Assembly: GCA_013396635.1 (NCBI GenBank)
Contig: WBMW01000467.1
Span: 62,001-126,000 of the forward strand
From: Penelope pileata
Taxonomy: Eukaryota > Chordata > Aves > Galliformes > Cracidae
Length of the DNA stretch: 64,000 nt
Direction of reading: 5' to 3'
Part shown: piece by piece, positions 26,361-38,753 of the stretch
Layout: each line of letters starts with the position of its first letter
Numbering within the stretch: position 1 is the first letter of the stretch
Notes under the pieces: model-generated
What the model saw: only the letters and a program-made list of their open reading frames with translations
Told to the model about the DNA's origin: nothing
Database searches by the model: none
Translations under genes and position numbers: made by a program

Positions 26361-26420
26361 ATAGAACCTTTCATAGGGATAAGCAATTTTGAGTTGGAGG
26401 AGACCTTACTTACCCCCTAA
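26361..26420 (-). mobile_element. Possible degraded CR1 3' end, minus strand
   Basis: The plus strand has ATAGAA, then a gap, then GAGTTGGAGGAGACCTTAC, resembling the reverse complement of CR1 3' ends ('ATAGAATCATAGAAT...GGTTGGAAGGGACCTT'). The match is short and imperfect and could be chance. Confidence 0.3.
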
Positions 26421-28136
26421 ATCCGGCAGCTTTCAATTGGAAACTCTGTGTTCAGTTGACAATATCTGAATGCGTGGTTTTGGTTATGCAAATGTAACTC
26501 ATTATTGTTTAATCCTGGAAGAAGACTTTGCTGTGTCTGTTTGTTTGTTTTAAAGTGCTGAATACTAAGAACATGGTGACTGTTTGCCTATTTAAAAAAT
26601 AAATACGTAATTTCCATCTGTGCAATGGTTTCTACATTTATCTGATTATTTTGTAGTTGTAGGTAGGTGTAAAGCCACAAATGACTTCATCTGTTGGACT
26701 GCCTGCTAGCTTATTGTTTCTGGGCTGCTAATATGGTGAAGTGCTGTATAGAGTTTATGGTTGCTGAAATCTGCCTATCTCCTCAGTCATCTAACATAGC
26801 TTTGACAGAAGGTGATTCCCACAGAGTATCTGGCTAAGCTGCTAAGTGTGACAGGATTTCCTTTTACTGTTGTTTTCAGCCACCTGAAATAAGGGATGCT
26901 ATTTCTAGGTTGGCTGGACTCCTTACCACAAGAACTATGTGCAGAGTTCAGCCTGGTGGAGAGATCTGCAAAGGGAACTTGTGGGCATGGTTGAGTCCAA
27001 GTCAGGGAGAGCTTGGTAAATATGTGACTAATCACACAGCCAGCCCAGAGCAGAGGAGTGGTGGATGGCTTGAAATATTGTATGGGATAAACATCTCATG
27101 TAGCAAAAGTACAGGCAAGACAAGGTTACGGAAGATGGCTGCTGTATTACACAGGCACTGCTCACCAAATCGAACTGATGGATGAGGCCATTCTGGTAAG
27201 GACAGAGGGTGAAAAGAGAAACCTCATCCTTTTTCTTTTTGTATAAAGAAGAATCAGAAGAAGCTGTGAAATTACAATTGTCTTTCAAATAACTATGGTA
27301 ACTTGTAATCAACATTATACTTTTGTATATACCGATATTTTGTCTGGTTGCTGGCCACAACCACAAGGGACACCATTTAGTGCTGCATTTCTGCTGATTA
27401 TCACAGATTGTTTCCCTTGTAGTGGTAGGAATAACAGCAAGAAAATATCTGTTCTCTTGTCAGAGTAATTACTGTTGCTTTATCCTCTGTAGGTAATGTG
27501 GTTTGAATTTAGCACTTGACTCTCCAGATTTCGTGTCTTACTTGTCGCAATTAAAATTGTCTTGTTTCAGTGTCAGAGATGCTTTGTCCTTCTGGAAATA
27601 AGGATGGGATTTGCTTCTTATTCTTGTGAAGAGCAGATTAACATTTGTAATTTTGAGAGTACTTCAATACCTGAATTTTGTAGCCACAGATTTTCATGAG
27701 CTCGTGTCCTAAGAAGGGAGTCCAAGGGCTTGCCCAAGGTGCAGTGCTCTTAGAAACCTTGTGATGGTGTATCAGGAAATCCAGCTATTAGCTGCACTTA
27801 AGAGAATATGCATAAAATATTCCCTATCTGCACACCTAAGAGAACTCCAAGCATTATAAGATATGACATCTCAGCATTTCTGACAAAAATAAATAAATAA
27901 ATGACTGCTATACCAGTTTGGCATTTCTTTTGGAATAATTTCTTCAAAGGCTTAGGTAATAAAAGATCTCTGCTTGTGTGCCTGGAATTGTCTGGGGTTA
28001 AATTGGAAGTGAAAACGTAATCAGGTATTAATTCAAAGCAGAATAACTCTATGCACCTGAGTTATTTGGATAAGCATTTGTTTTGGTCCATCAATTACTC
28101 TTCCCCTTGCTATGCAGTAAGGCTTTAATAACAACC

Positions 28137-28235
28137 ATGGAACAGCTCTCATGTCGTTTTAACCGTTTACGGAGAGAGACATCTCGTTCCCAAACCCAGT
28201 GGCATTTGTTTCTTACAAGCCTGTTCTGTAAGTGA
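28137..28235 (+). other. Candidate small first exon or micro-ORF in a CpG-retaining patch
   Basis: An ATG in a strong start context (ACAACCATGG) at 28137 opens a 32-codon frame that begins Met-Glu-Gln-Leu-Ser-Cys-Arg-Phe. The frame ends in TGA at 28233-28235. A GTAAGT donor-like hexamer at 28228-28233 overlaps the last codons. A transcript spliced there would leave the frame before the stop, in phase 1. The region from 28155 to 28319 keeps seven CpG in about 165 bases of otherwise CpG-poor DNA. A second micro-ORF starts at 28266 (ACAATGG context) and runs 25 codons to TAG at 28341. No protein family is recognised. The base before the donor is T rather than the consensus G, which weakens the splice call. 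A conserved non-coding element is an equally good explanation. Confidence 0.2.
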
Positions 28236-31200
28236 TCAGGGAGTGGACGAAGAGAAGGCGAAACAATGGAGCACTGCTATAACTATGAAGGCTTCATGAA
28301 CCCTCATCCCCCTCTACCGTTAGCAGTATCCTTCTGTTCTTAGATGAAGAAGCAGCCTGAACTTTGCTGTCACAGTGTATTTGTTTCCATTTATGTAAAA
28401 GGTGCATGCTCCTTCTGTGACTTACTTGAAAGAAGTTTATTAGGGTCTAGTGTTATCAGGATGAAATTAATCTTGGCATCTGCGTCTGGGCAGGAATTCT
28501 TATTTGAAGTCTCCTTGATGGCATGTTCCATGCTGTTTAGATGCAAGATCCTTGTGCTCTTCCAACAAGTGTGGAGTTTATATTCCAATGTATTTTTTTT
28601 TGTTTTTTTAAACAGAGAAGTGGTAGCAATTTTTGTGTCATAATGGAATGGTAGATTTTATTGATGGTAATTTTTGGGTATGCAGGTGCTGTGGCCATTT
28701 CATTTCTGACATGTATGTTATGATGTATTTGACAATGTTGGAAACCAGGGAATTAGAATTAAGTTTAATGTACTGCTTGTTTCTCTCAAAATCCAGTTTC
28801 AGTCTCTGTCAAGTTTATAGAAGAGGTGCTAAATGAAACAGGTGAGCTACAGCAGATGGTACCCCTGACTGTGCTGACATTCAGAAGGTACGCGCTCCTA
28901 TTTGAGAAGTCTCAACTGAATCAGCAATTTCTTAAACTACTTTTATCTGAGCTTTTTTCCTTTGCTTAGTGTCCTCCAGAAGCCAATTGTAGCTTTTCCA
29001 GGCCCTTTCAGGCAACTGTTCTGATGCTTCTGGTTGTACTAACGTTTATCTGCATCAGTGTAGGTTTGAGGACGTACAAGTGATCTGCATCTGAAGCATT
29101 TGCTATCCAAGGAGCTACTATATATGACACCAGTGAGTCAGGATAGCATGTGCCTTGCCTGTTTGCAAGAGGTGAGAAATGATGTAGCACTGGTAGAAAG
29201 AGGTGAAACATAAGCGATGGACCAGGTGATCTTTGCTTTGTCTTTATCTTAATAAATCATAATTCTAAAGTTCAGCTTTACCTGTAATGTCTGCCTGCAG
29301 ACAAAGTTGTGGAGAAACTGTGGAACTGCAGAAGAGGCATAAAAATGAGGAAAAGGTTGGTGTAATCCTTATCAGAAACAGAAATGAGTAATGCCTTTGC
29401 TATATTAGAAAATGGTGGGTAGTAATGCATGTGCTTGTTCGGAGGGAGGCATATTCAGGAATCCATCACGAGCTGCTGAGTAACTCACTTCAGAGGCAAT
29501 GAACGTGTTTTTGACTCTGAGGACGATTAATCTGTTGAACAAACTACCATTTGGGAATAGCACTATAGCCGTCCTTTGAAATGTTCAAATTGAAACTGAA
29601 GTTCTTGCTTTAGCTTTTCAGAGGTGGAAATTTTCACTAGGTGAAATGTAGTGGTCTGTGACATATACAACAAGTAATTTTGGCCCTTAAACCTAGGGAT
29701 GTTCTTGCTTTCTGGCTTTGTTCTCTGCTGTACTATTGACAGCTGCATATGGAACAGTCTTCTTTGGCCTTGAACTTACCGGTGTTTTACCTATTGTTTG
29801 TGGCTTCATGCTACACCAAGAAACATTTTAGTGTCTTCGCTAGTACATGGGGATAGACTTCTGGTAGAGTGCTCTGTCTTGTTTATTCTTAGCACTGTGG
29901 GCACTCCCCATACTTGTGGAATTGAAAACACAGCTGTATTTTTTTATAGAGGACTTGGGAAATCCAGGAAATGGAGCATGTTGCATTTTTTTCACATTGG
30001 ATCATATTCATAGTAAAATGTTGAACTAAAAAGGTCTAGAGTGTTGCTGTTTGTTTAAATTAGCATGGTTTGGCTTTAACAGGCAAGCTGTTTCAATTTT
30101 CTTTGCATTTTACTTCGTACATTTGCATTCCTTTTTTTAAGAGGGTGTGCATTAGGGATACCAAGTGGCAGAAGGGAGGCACCTTCCTTCCTTGTGACAG
30201 ATGAGTCTGCTGGTGAGCAGGTCCACCATGACACCTGACAAGTGCTGCAGAAAGTCAGTTTGCATGAAACCTCAGAAACTGCAGAGAGGAGCAAAGACAG
30301 CTAGCAGGAACTGGAAGCACCTCAGCTAGTTTACAGGCTCACAGACCTACTGCCTTGACTCAGCTAGCAGACATTTTGAGAATGGTCTGTCTTTGTGTTG
30401 TCCTGTTAGTAATAATTTCTTGCTTGTTTTTTTGTTGGGGAAGAGTGTGAGAATGAAATAGCACTCAATACCTCTCTCTTACTGATCTGTGAGGACTTCT
30501 TGGACCAAAGACGATTTCATAAGTGAACTTAGTAGATATTTTACCCCTGCTGATTTGTCCAGATACTTTTTAAGTACTTCAAAGTTTTGAGTATGCAGAA
30601 AGTATAAGCTTTTATTAGTGTTCAAGTTAGAAACTTTGTGTGCATACATATTGAATGCAGAAGAAGAACTTAGTACGGTTGCCAAACATCAGTACCGAGC
30701 TGTTTTGTTCAGCATGTAGATTTAAATTGACTACTTAGTTTTTTGAGTACATTTTACTGATTTCTTATGAGCCAGCTACCTGATTAGTGAACATCTGTTC
30801 TTTATTTTAGCATAGCAGTTCAAATAATTAGTTGGTATATGTTCCTAGCTGTATATTTTTCATGAAGGGAGAAGAGGCACAGCTATTTCACTAGTTATGT
30901 GTATTGTTAAATGCTATGTTTCTTCCAGGAAAATGGCAGGTTGCTGCAGGATTACTTCTGAAGGGCCTTTGCAGAAGGAAACTAAGCACAACGATGTAAA
31001 CAGATTCTCCGAATTTCCTATCCTATGGAATGACAAAAACGAAATCTTGAGAGCTTGGATGTATTGTAGTAGTTGTTCAGATTTAATTAAATATCAAAAC
31101 AATTGTATATTTTTTCCAGCTCTGTGCCCTATAAAATGTGAACAGCTGTATGACTTCATAAAATATGCACCATCTCTTTGTAGGAGAATGCTGTCGAAGG

Positions 31201-34200
31201 CATGTAACATTATAGAATTGGCTCATGAACTTCCATTTCTAATTTTTTTTTTAATAAAAGTTGCAAGAATTAATTTTCACATCTATCAGTCTTGTACGTG
31301 TAAATGTAAGTTTTAACTGGACCTCTCTAACTTCAGAGGATTTGCTCATAAACTTGGGAATGTTATACCTTACTTGGTGTTTGGAATATTACAGTTCTGT
31401 GTAAGAGTTACTTACTTGGTTTACTCTTTCAACAAAATTCAGTTATCCCACAAATTAAGCCTCCAGAATCATAGCACTGTAAGTAGGTGTGGAGTAGGTG
31501 TGGTATAGGAAGAAAAAAATCTACATTTCTCGTTTGTTTAGGGAGATTTTTTGCAAGAGGGAGTAGGGAAATAAGTTTGTGGCATAGTTGATGGAAGTTG
31601 TTTGATATGTGAACAGAGATATATTAGAGCTTTAGATAGCAAATACCTTACAGAGAAGAGGGATTGACTAGAAGATATAGCAGATGCCAAGGTTAGACAC
31701 TATGTTACTCTTCTTGATTCATCTTTCACAACTGATGTACTTAGTAGTAGCTGTGGAAAAGGAGAGAGGTTGCATAGCACAAGCAATATGCAAAAGAAGC
31801 TAACTAAAAATCCTTTATCTTACAAATCTTATTCAGAATGGTTGTATTGAATGAGACAACTTTATCTATAGTACAGTTAGAGGGCTTCAAAAGCTTACCT
31901 TGTGGGTTGTTTTCTATATTTCTACCTTTACAGTACAGTTCAATATACTGCCTGTCTGTCTGAGCTGTTATCACTTGAGATGAATTTTCACAGTAGCAGT
32001 TCTGACACGTCTGTCTTTTATGTGATCACAAAGTTGCTCTTTCTTGCAATAAATCTGGTGTTCAAATCTCCTCACCATTTGCTTTATGTTTTCATCCATA
32101 AAGAATATCCTGCTTTAGTATGAGTATTTATGATAGCAGTATAAATTTGATACACAAGGATGTCCTTGCAATTCTGGTTTGTTTACAGGTCTGCCTTCAG
32201 AAAATCCATTTTGACACTTCTGGTAATGTCTTAAAACTGTGAGAATTTCTTTCTGCAGATATAACAAATGAGAAGTACTCTTCAAATGAAGGTATCTTTA
32301 TGGTGATTATTTACGTGTTTGTGTTAATCACCTAATGTTTTGTTAATAATCACGTTATTCATTAATAATAAAAAATCACTTCTTACCCATAGGAAGCTGA
32401 TTCAAATTATACAGAGCTAGAGAAAGAGGCTCCCATCAGCTTTTCCCCATGCCCCAGCTACCTGTCAGGGAAGCTTAACTGTTAACTGGGGGCTTTAATG
32501 GCTTCAGGTGACATGCAAGGCATTTCCAAGGCACTCAGGGAAACTGCTAACCTGCAGAGCTTTTGATACGAGCTGATGTGAGAGGGCTTCTTGCCTCATT
32601 CCACCTTAATGAGATAAATCAAAAAACAAGTCTTTTGTTCACCCAGCAGTCTTGCTCAGGGTTGATGCTCTTTTCAGAGTTCTGTAAGATGTATTGAAAT
32701 AATTTGACTGTTGCTCTGGTAATAACAGGTTGGGATATGGGGGTGTGTGTGAGTTTTAAGAGCTACAAATAGCATTTTATTACACGATAGAAAATAATCA
32801 GATGAAATATGCGAGTGAGCTATCTTGCCTTCATTTATTCCTTTGTTGATACGATTAATGTCTTGTTATCAGCTCCTGAATTTTTTGCAATTCATTTCCT
32901 TCTGTATCACCTTCTAATTAACTGGGGGAGGTTTGACTTGTTCCAATAGCTAGTAACGTAAGTAAAAGAAGTGAGAATTCTGCTATGAGGCTCTGAAGTT
33001 TACTTCACCAAAGACTTCACTGTTGTAAAACACTGATTTTGTTATTTATTAGAGAAGTGAGCACAGCCAAAGATGGCAAAGCTCAGAGAAATTCCCACAG
33101 AGCTGCTGGAGGAGAAAATAATCCACTTTGAGTTGGTTCCCATTTTCTCGTTGGAGCTGGGCTTGTATGGGTGGGGTTTCACTGTATCCAGATCTGGTAG
33201 CTGTGTCACAGTCCCATCACCAACCATCCCACCCTGTCTATGGAAACCCTCAGCAGTGATTTTGCTTGGGATGGCAAGTAGAGCTGGATTTAGGGGAATG
33301 AAATTAAGGTCTGAACAGAGGAGCTCTATCTACTACTGGTTTGTAATATTTCACTCTTTTTTTCTACCCAGCAATTGTGCTTTTAGTCATTACGTATGCG
33401 CATAAACATTGTTCAGATATAACTCCTTATAATGGAATATTGATTCTTGTGAAAGTGAATGCCATATTGTCTTAAAATTCACAAATCAAGCAAGATTGTA
33501 ATTCTGTAGTACAACCTAAATTTTACTCATACCATTTTTTTTTTAATGGCATTATTATAGTGCACCTCTGGGCATGAAAAGACAATGAATACCATAAAGC
33601 ATACCTAGCAGCAGCCTGGAGAAAAGCAAAATTGAAGTGTTCAGTGGGGCCAGCAGGCTCTTGGCTTCTGTAACACTCAGTGGGAAAGTGAATGGCTACA
33701 GGCTTGAACCTAAGTGTGTTTGAAGTAGACACACCTGTAATACGCAAAAAAGGAGGCATGTCCTTTTCTTGATCTTGTTTTCTTGCTAAATATGTACTGA
33801 ATAATCATAAAGGTCAGTAAATGAAAGAAAGCTTTGTAGGTTTTGTGTTTAATTTGGAAAAGGATTGATTCAAACCTTAATCTGGTAAGATGGTACTGGT
33901 GGGCTGAAGTTATGACATTATCAAACTTACTGCATCAAAGACTATAGAAAAGCAATGCATGTTTTGAGAATGAAATGGTTGTGTGTCCATACAGCCAATG
34001 CTAGATGTGGACCTTTTTTCAACAGAATTATGTTTTGAGATCATCTAGAAGCAATATCTTCCTCTACTCTGTCAAGCATTTGCCAAGGATGACGTCACCA
34101 GCACTATGTCATGCAATATAATAAGATATCAAAGTTGTGTTTAACTGGAATAAATAGCTATTGCTGTCCAACTCTAACAATAACAGTCTGTAGCAGAGCA

Positions 34201-34479
34201 CAAAATGCAAGGTATTTGTAGCTGTCATATCTAGAAATTGTGGTTTACTTCAGGCATCAATGTCCCATTGTCAGTCAGTGTAAGTCATGGTTTCTGGCAT
34301 CTCAGCAGAGAGAGGCTTTGACCGTGAAAGCAAGGGAGGGGAAAAACTGAAGATGTATGGCAGCCTTATAAAACTGTCGGTTAATGTTTGCTTCTCTGAA
34401 TATCTGCACGTACACTTGCCATGGGATTCTTAGTTAGATATAGAATATTAGAAGTTTGTTATATGGAGCATTGTCCTTC

Positions 34480-34495
34480 TTATATATATATATAT
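34480..34495 (+). repeat. (TA)n microsatellite
   Basis: Alternating TA of about 16 bases, ending before CCTCT. Confidence 0.9.
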
Positions 34496-34823
34496 CCTCT
34501 AGACTTCACTTCACTTGAAATTTTTGTCAGAGATGTTTAAAGTAATCCTATTAAAAATTTTGATGCAGAGATAATTTTGGAGCTTATCTAAAAAAGATTT
34601 ATTGATCTAAATAATACGTTATTTTTCACTGAATTTTCTCTTAGGCTTATCCTTGCATTATGTAATGTGATTTGCAAAACAAGAAGTTGAAGTAAATATG
34701 GCTTTAGGTCACTGATTACAGCTTAATGGGCTTTTGTAGTGGAATGTGTTGAGCAAATTAAAACCTCTGAGAGCTTTTAAAAATTCAAATCAAAATGGAA
34801 CTTTAGTACTATAGATTTCAATT

Positions 34824-34836
34824 AAAAAAAAAAAAA
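34824..34836 (+). repeat. A homopolymer
   Basis: Thirteen consecutive A. No retrocopy body is seen upstream. Confidence 0.9.
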
Positions 34837-35341
34837 CACACCTTAATACTTTTATCTGATGATGTAATTGAGAAATTCATCACAAATACTTAAATATTGT
34901 TTTACTGGCTTCTGGCTAAAGATTATTCTGGATTAAAATATGCATCAAATCACCAATTACCTCAATATGCAGTCTAGTTTAGTAACTGAGAATTACATGT
35001 AGTATTGTAGTTTGGCAGTTTATTTTTTGTATTGCCTTTTGGATACAGTATACTTAATTACATTTAAAACTTATCTGAAGATTGAGATTTCATCTTACAT
35101 CAGATAAATGCTGGAATATTAATTAAACAGTAGATTACTAAAATGATTTGTCATTTCAACTGGTTTTCAACACCTGTGTCAAAAAGAAGTTATATTTTAT
35201 CTTAAATGAAAGAGAATGTCTCTGTGGCCATGGCAATCAGAAATACTGCCAAGGGAGTTGTCACGGATGCTAAAAATATTTCAACTCTAGTGCTCCCCAG
35301 CACTGTGCTGTGCAACTTCTTGTTTTATCTTCTTTTTTATG

Positions 35342-35364
35342 ATTATTATTATTATTTTTTTTTT
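35342..35364 (+). repeat. (ATT)n followed by a T run
   Basis: About five ATT units run into a T tract. Simple repeat. Confidence 0.85.
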
Positions 35365-35520
35365 CCTTCCTGGATCACTTGGAGAATGAAACATCCAGGA
35401 TGAAGCTGGCTTGTACTTCTGAAGTCTTACTATGTCTTGCTTCAACTAAGCTGATTTTATTAAGGTGGAGGCAGACTTCTGTACATGATGCTGTTGCAAT
35501 GTTGGTATAACCCTAGCAGT

Positions 35521-35600
35521 TGCGGTGAAGCTCATGATGCTCTTTGCTTGCATTGCTTCCAACCACAAGGGCGGTCACGGCTCACGTCATGCCTTTCGTT
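35521..35600. promoter_or_regulatory. Second CpG-retaining patch with a CRE/ATF-like site
   Basis: Five CpG occur in 80 bases of CpG-poor surroundings. TCACGTCA (minus strand TGACGTGA) lies at 35582-35589 and resembles ATF/CREB or XBP1/ATF6 sites. There is no nearby TATA box, CpG island or exon. Could be a small regulatory element or chance. Confidence 0.2.
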
Positions 35601-38600
35601 GGATGTTCCAAGCCTCTAATTAAGGAGAAAACAGATTGAGCCAAGAGTAGATTATAATATTGTGTCTTACTCATGGACTACAGTCAAGGAGGATCTTTGA
35701 AAGGTGTTATCAGAATAGAGAAGTATGATTTAATTTCTATGGTAATATTTTACTTGTTGGATACCTGACACTTTCTTTTTTTCTCCTTGGGTTTTATTTT
35801 CTTGGTCATTCCACTTAGTTGGTTTTTTTTCTTTGTCTCCGCTTATATCATTTTTGTTATGACACAGTCACAATGTAAAAGACTAGAGAATAAGAAATGA
35901 CATTTTCTAAACAATTCAATTGCTCACATGGAAGATGTGTTGGCGGTAGCATGCCGTGTGCTTGGGCCATTAGAGGATGGTGGAGGTGATCAATTGTGCT
36001 TCCAAATGTAGGTCTATGAAATGGCAATAAATAGGAAACTTTTCAGAAAAACCCAAGGGCACATGGTTTTACAGCCCAGCAGAGGCTAAAAATCATTGGA
36101 AGCTAATGTGCAGGACAGTCTGGAATTTCAGCTTTGACAGATTACTTTTTTTTAAGTCTTGTAAGTGATGTGTTGCAGAACATCTGGAGGACTACATATG
36201 TTCTGGAGTTGCAATTGTAACTGCTACAGGAATCCTGCAGGATGAAATCATTTGAAATCATTTTTTTTCTTTAAGTAGCACTATTTTAGTTGTAATTTAC
36301 TGCTTTAGTTGTGATCACTACAACTTTCTTTTTACTAATTGAATGAAAACTTGATAGGTATTCACGTGCAGATTGCAGGGGCTAATCTCTGAACTTTGCC
36401 AGTCCTTAGCAGTTGGCTAAGTGTCAGTGTATGACATTCTCCAGCGATATTAGTGAAGGCATTTTTCATAAACGACTCTGAATGGTATTCAATCAATAGA
36501 TGTTGACATCACAGCAGTTAAAGTAATTCCGTCTCATGTATAATCAGATATAAATTTTATCTTTTTGATATTTCCATCAGGAAGCATTTTCTGATATGAA
36601 AATGATGTCACTGTCAGCTGCTCTAGATGTGGCTGTCTATCCCTATGTGGCCACTCTACGTAATGTTGAAAGAGAGATCAGTTGGTTGGGATTGCATATT
36701 GTATGGTTTGGAGCTCCTAACCTGATTTTGTTTGCTGTTTGAAAAACCACAGATTGCTTGGGTTGCCTTCCTAAACCTAGAATTGAAGAATTAAACTAAT
36801 TTATGTTTTGATGTTCAGTGCATCTACTCACTACTTTCTGTCTGGGTACAGAGAAAATATATTTTATTGTTGGAAAGTAAATGACTATTTGGAAAATGAC
36901 TCGGGCTGCAATATCTGTGTTGGCAGTTTTATTTCCCAGGCATAACAGTTTTGTTTCCTTTTTATACTCATTTGTGCAGAGATTAAATCATCACAAATCA
37001 TGTTTCTAGGGGCTGTGATGCTCAGGTTATTCAGTTTTATGCAGTCTCGGACTGCGTGGATTTAGGCAAGCTGTCATTTGTAACCTGGCTTTATTTTAAT
37101 AGTTTATCATAAATCACAAATCTAATCAAACTCTATCACTGGATATAACAATTCTTTTCTTTGAAACTGGCTCCAAATGAGTAACTTGTCAGTGTTTGAA
37201 TCACAATTGCTATCCAAACCGGAATATAAAACAAAATCAAAAAATAAAAACAACAAACAGCAGAGTATTTGCTTCCTTCCTTAAATCAGTTTGAGACAAG
37301 GAGATCACAGATTTACAGAGAAGAGTTTGAGTGTTAATTTTGCTTTTGTGCTTACAGGACTGACTAGTGTATGCAGAGAACCTGCTCTGGGAAGTTGCTG
37401 CATCCAGTAGCTGTGCTCACCCTGGCCGTGGGGGTAAGGGGCAAGTCTCCAACTCCAGTTTCTGTAACTTCTCTGGATTTTCACAGTTTTAATAATGAAG
37501 CACAGACTGTTACAAGTCTGAGAACAGAATTTAGTGCTTGCTGAAAAGCATGGGCTGAATCTGTGTGACTGGACTCTCACCCTCAAACTTGGAATTCATA
37601 GCTCTTGAGAATGTAATCTCCCATCTAAAGAGGGCTGTGGGGATGAATGTAGGGATGCCTCTGATGTGTAGATGTTGTGATAACATAAATGCGCCATATA
37701 AAAGTTGAAATTAGGACGTGATGAAACTGGTGTGGTTGCTTAATTTATGTTACGATTTGGACTTCACTCAAAATAGCAAATAATCAGCTTGATCCACTGA
37801 TAAGTGTGATTATTTGCTCCTGAACCAAATCCCAGCCTTTTATGTTTCTGTTTGCATGTCAGTTTAGCTATCTGGAAAACTCTTTTCTGGCATTTCTTAC
37901 TCCTCTCTCAGCTTTGTTTACTTCACATACTACTCTTAAGATGGTCCTCTTTCAAAGGTCAAGGAAATATTTCCCAAAGCCTGTTGGGGTGGGGAAACCA
38001 ACTTTGTATAGACTTCTACAATAGGAGATTTTTTTCCGTTTTTCAGCAACGAAATTTAGCTTTGTCTGTTCTCCACTTTCCCCATCTCTAGCTCCATTCT
38101 CAGTTGTGCATCTGTCTTTGGATTATGTTTATAATCACTATTGTCTTGTTTTCTTACATTGTCCAGAATACACACTGAATTCTAGCATAGTACAACGAAG
38201 GTAGTTTTTTTTATTTTCTTCTCTTTGTGCTAGTAATGCTGCTGTCTGAGATTTCAGAGATGCTTTGAACTTGCGAGGCCTGTAGCACCCCTAGGAGAGA
38301 AACCAGCCTTATCAAACAGTAAATCCCCCACTACACAGGGTTACAATGTAAACCTCTCTTACAAGGAAGGAATAAATTCATCACAATGCAGAACAGCTTC
38401 AGAGAGAAAAACTGCTCTTGAAGGCAATGGTGCTTTTACTGTATATGGAGGAACTCAAACTCTTGGCATCTTCACCCTCTTGAGCCCACAGATAATCAAG
38501 TTCTGTTGCATGAGTCAGGAGTTCTGAATCCCGGCTCCTAAAATCCAGTTTGTACTCCTTGGTTGAGAAATGCTCGCTGCTGAGCCTTTCGTTGTTCTGT

Positions 38601-38706
38601 CTCTCGTCCCCAGGCAAACTTAAAGGGGAAAGTGGTAAATGGCTGTAGGGAAGACTGGTTTTAACTGCAGAGTCATGTGCAGAGGAGTTGTACGGTGGTG
38701 CTCTTT

Positions 38707-38753
38707 ACATGTGTGTATACCTGCACGTGTGTACATGCTTGCATGTATACATG
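38707..38753. repeat. Alternating purine-pyrimidine tract with near-palindrome
   Basis: TG/TA/CA alternation dominates. It includes GTACATGC-TT-GCATGTATAC at 38731-38750, an almost perfect inverted repeat. Such DNA can form Z-DNA or small cruciforms under supercoiling. Confidence 0.6.

Larger units (their letters stand above)
23261..28080. other. Unique AT-rich non-coding sequence
   Basis: No gene recognised. Contents are a T run (24177-24190), a short GATA repeat (24650-24665), a possible old CR1 end (26361-26420), a (CAAA)n patch near 26175-26195 and an (AAAT)n patch near 27888-27901. Open frames are short and without domains. Confidence 0.55.

Noticed and set aside
30897..31316. 139-codon plus-strand open frame with several Cys
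   Set aside because: Length is within chance expectation, composition follows the AT-rich DNA, there are no domains or splice context, and it contains long Ile/Phe/Leu stretches from T runs.
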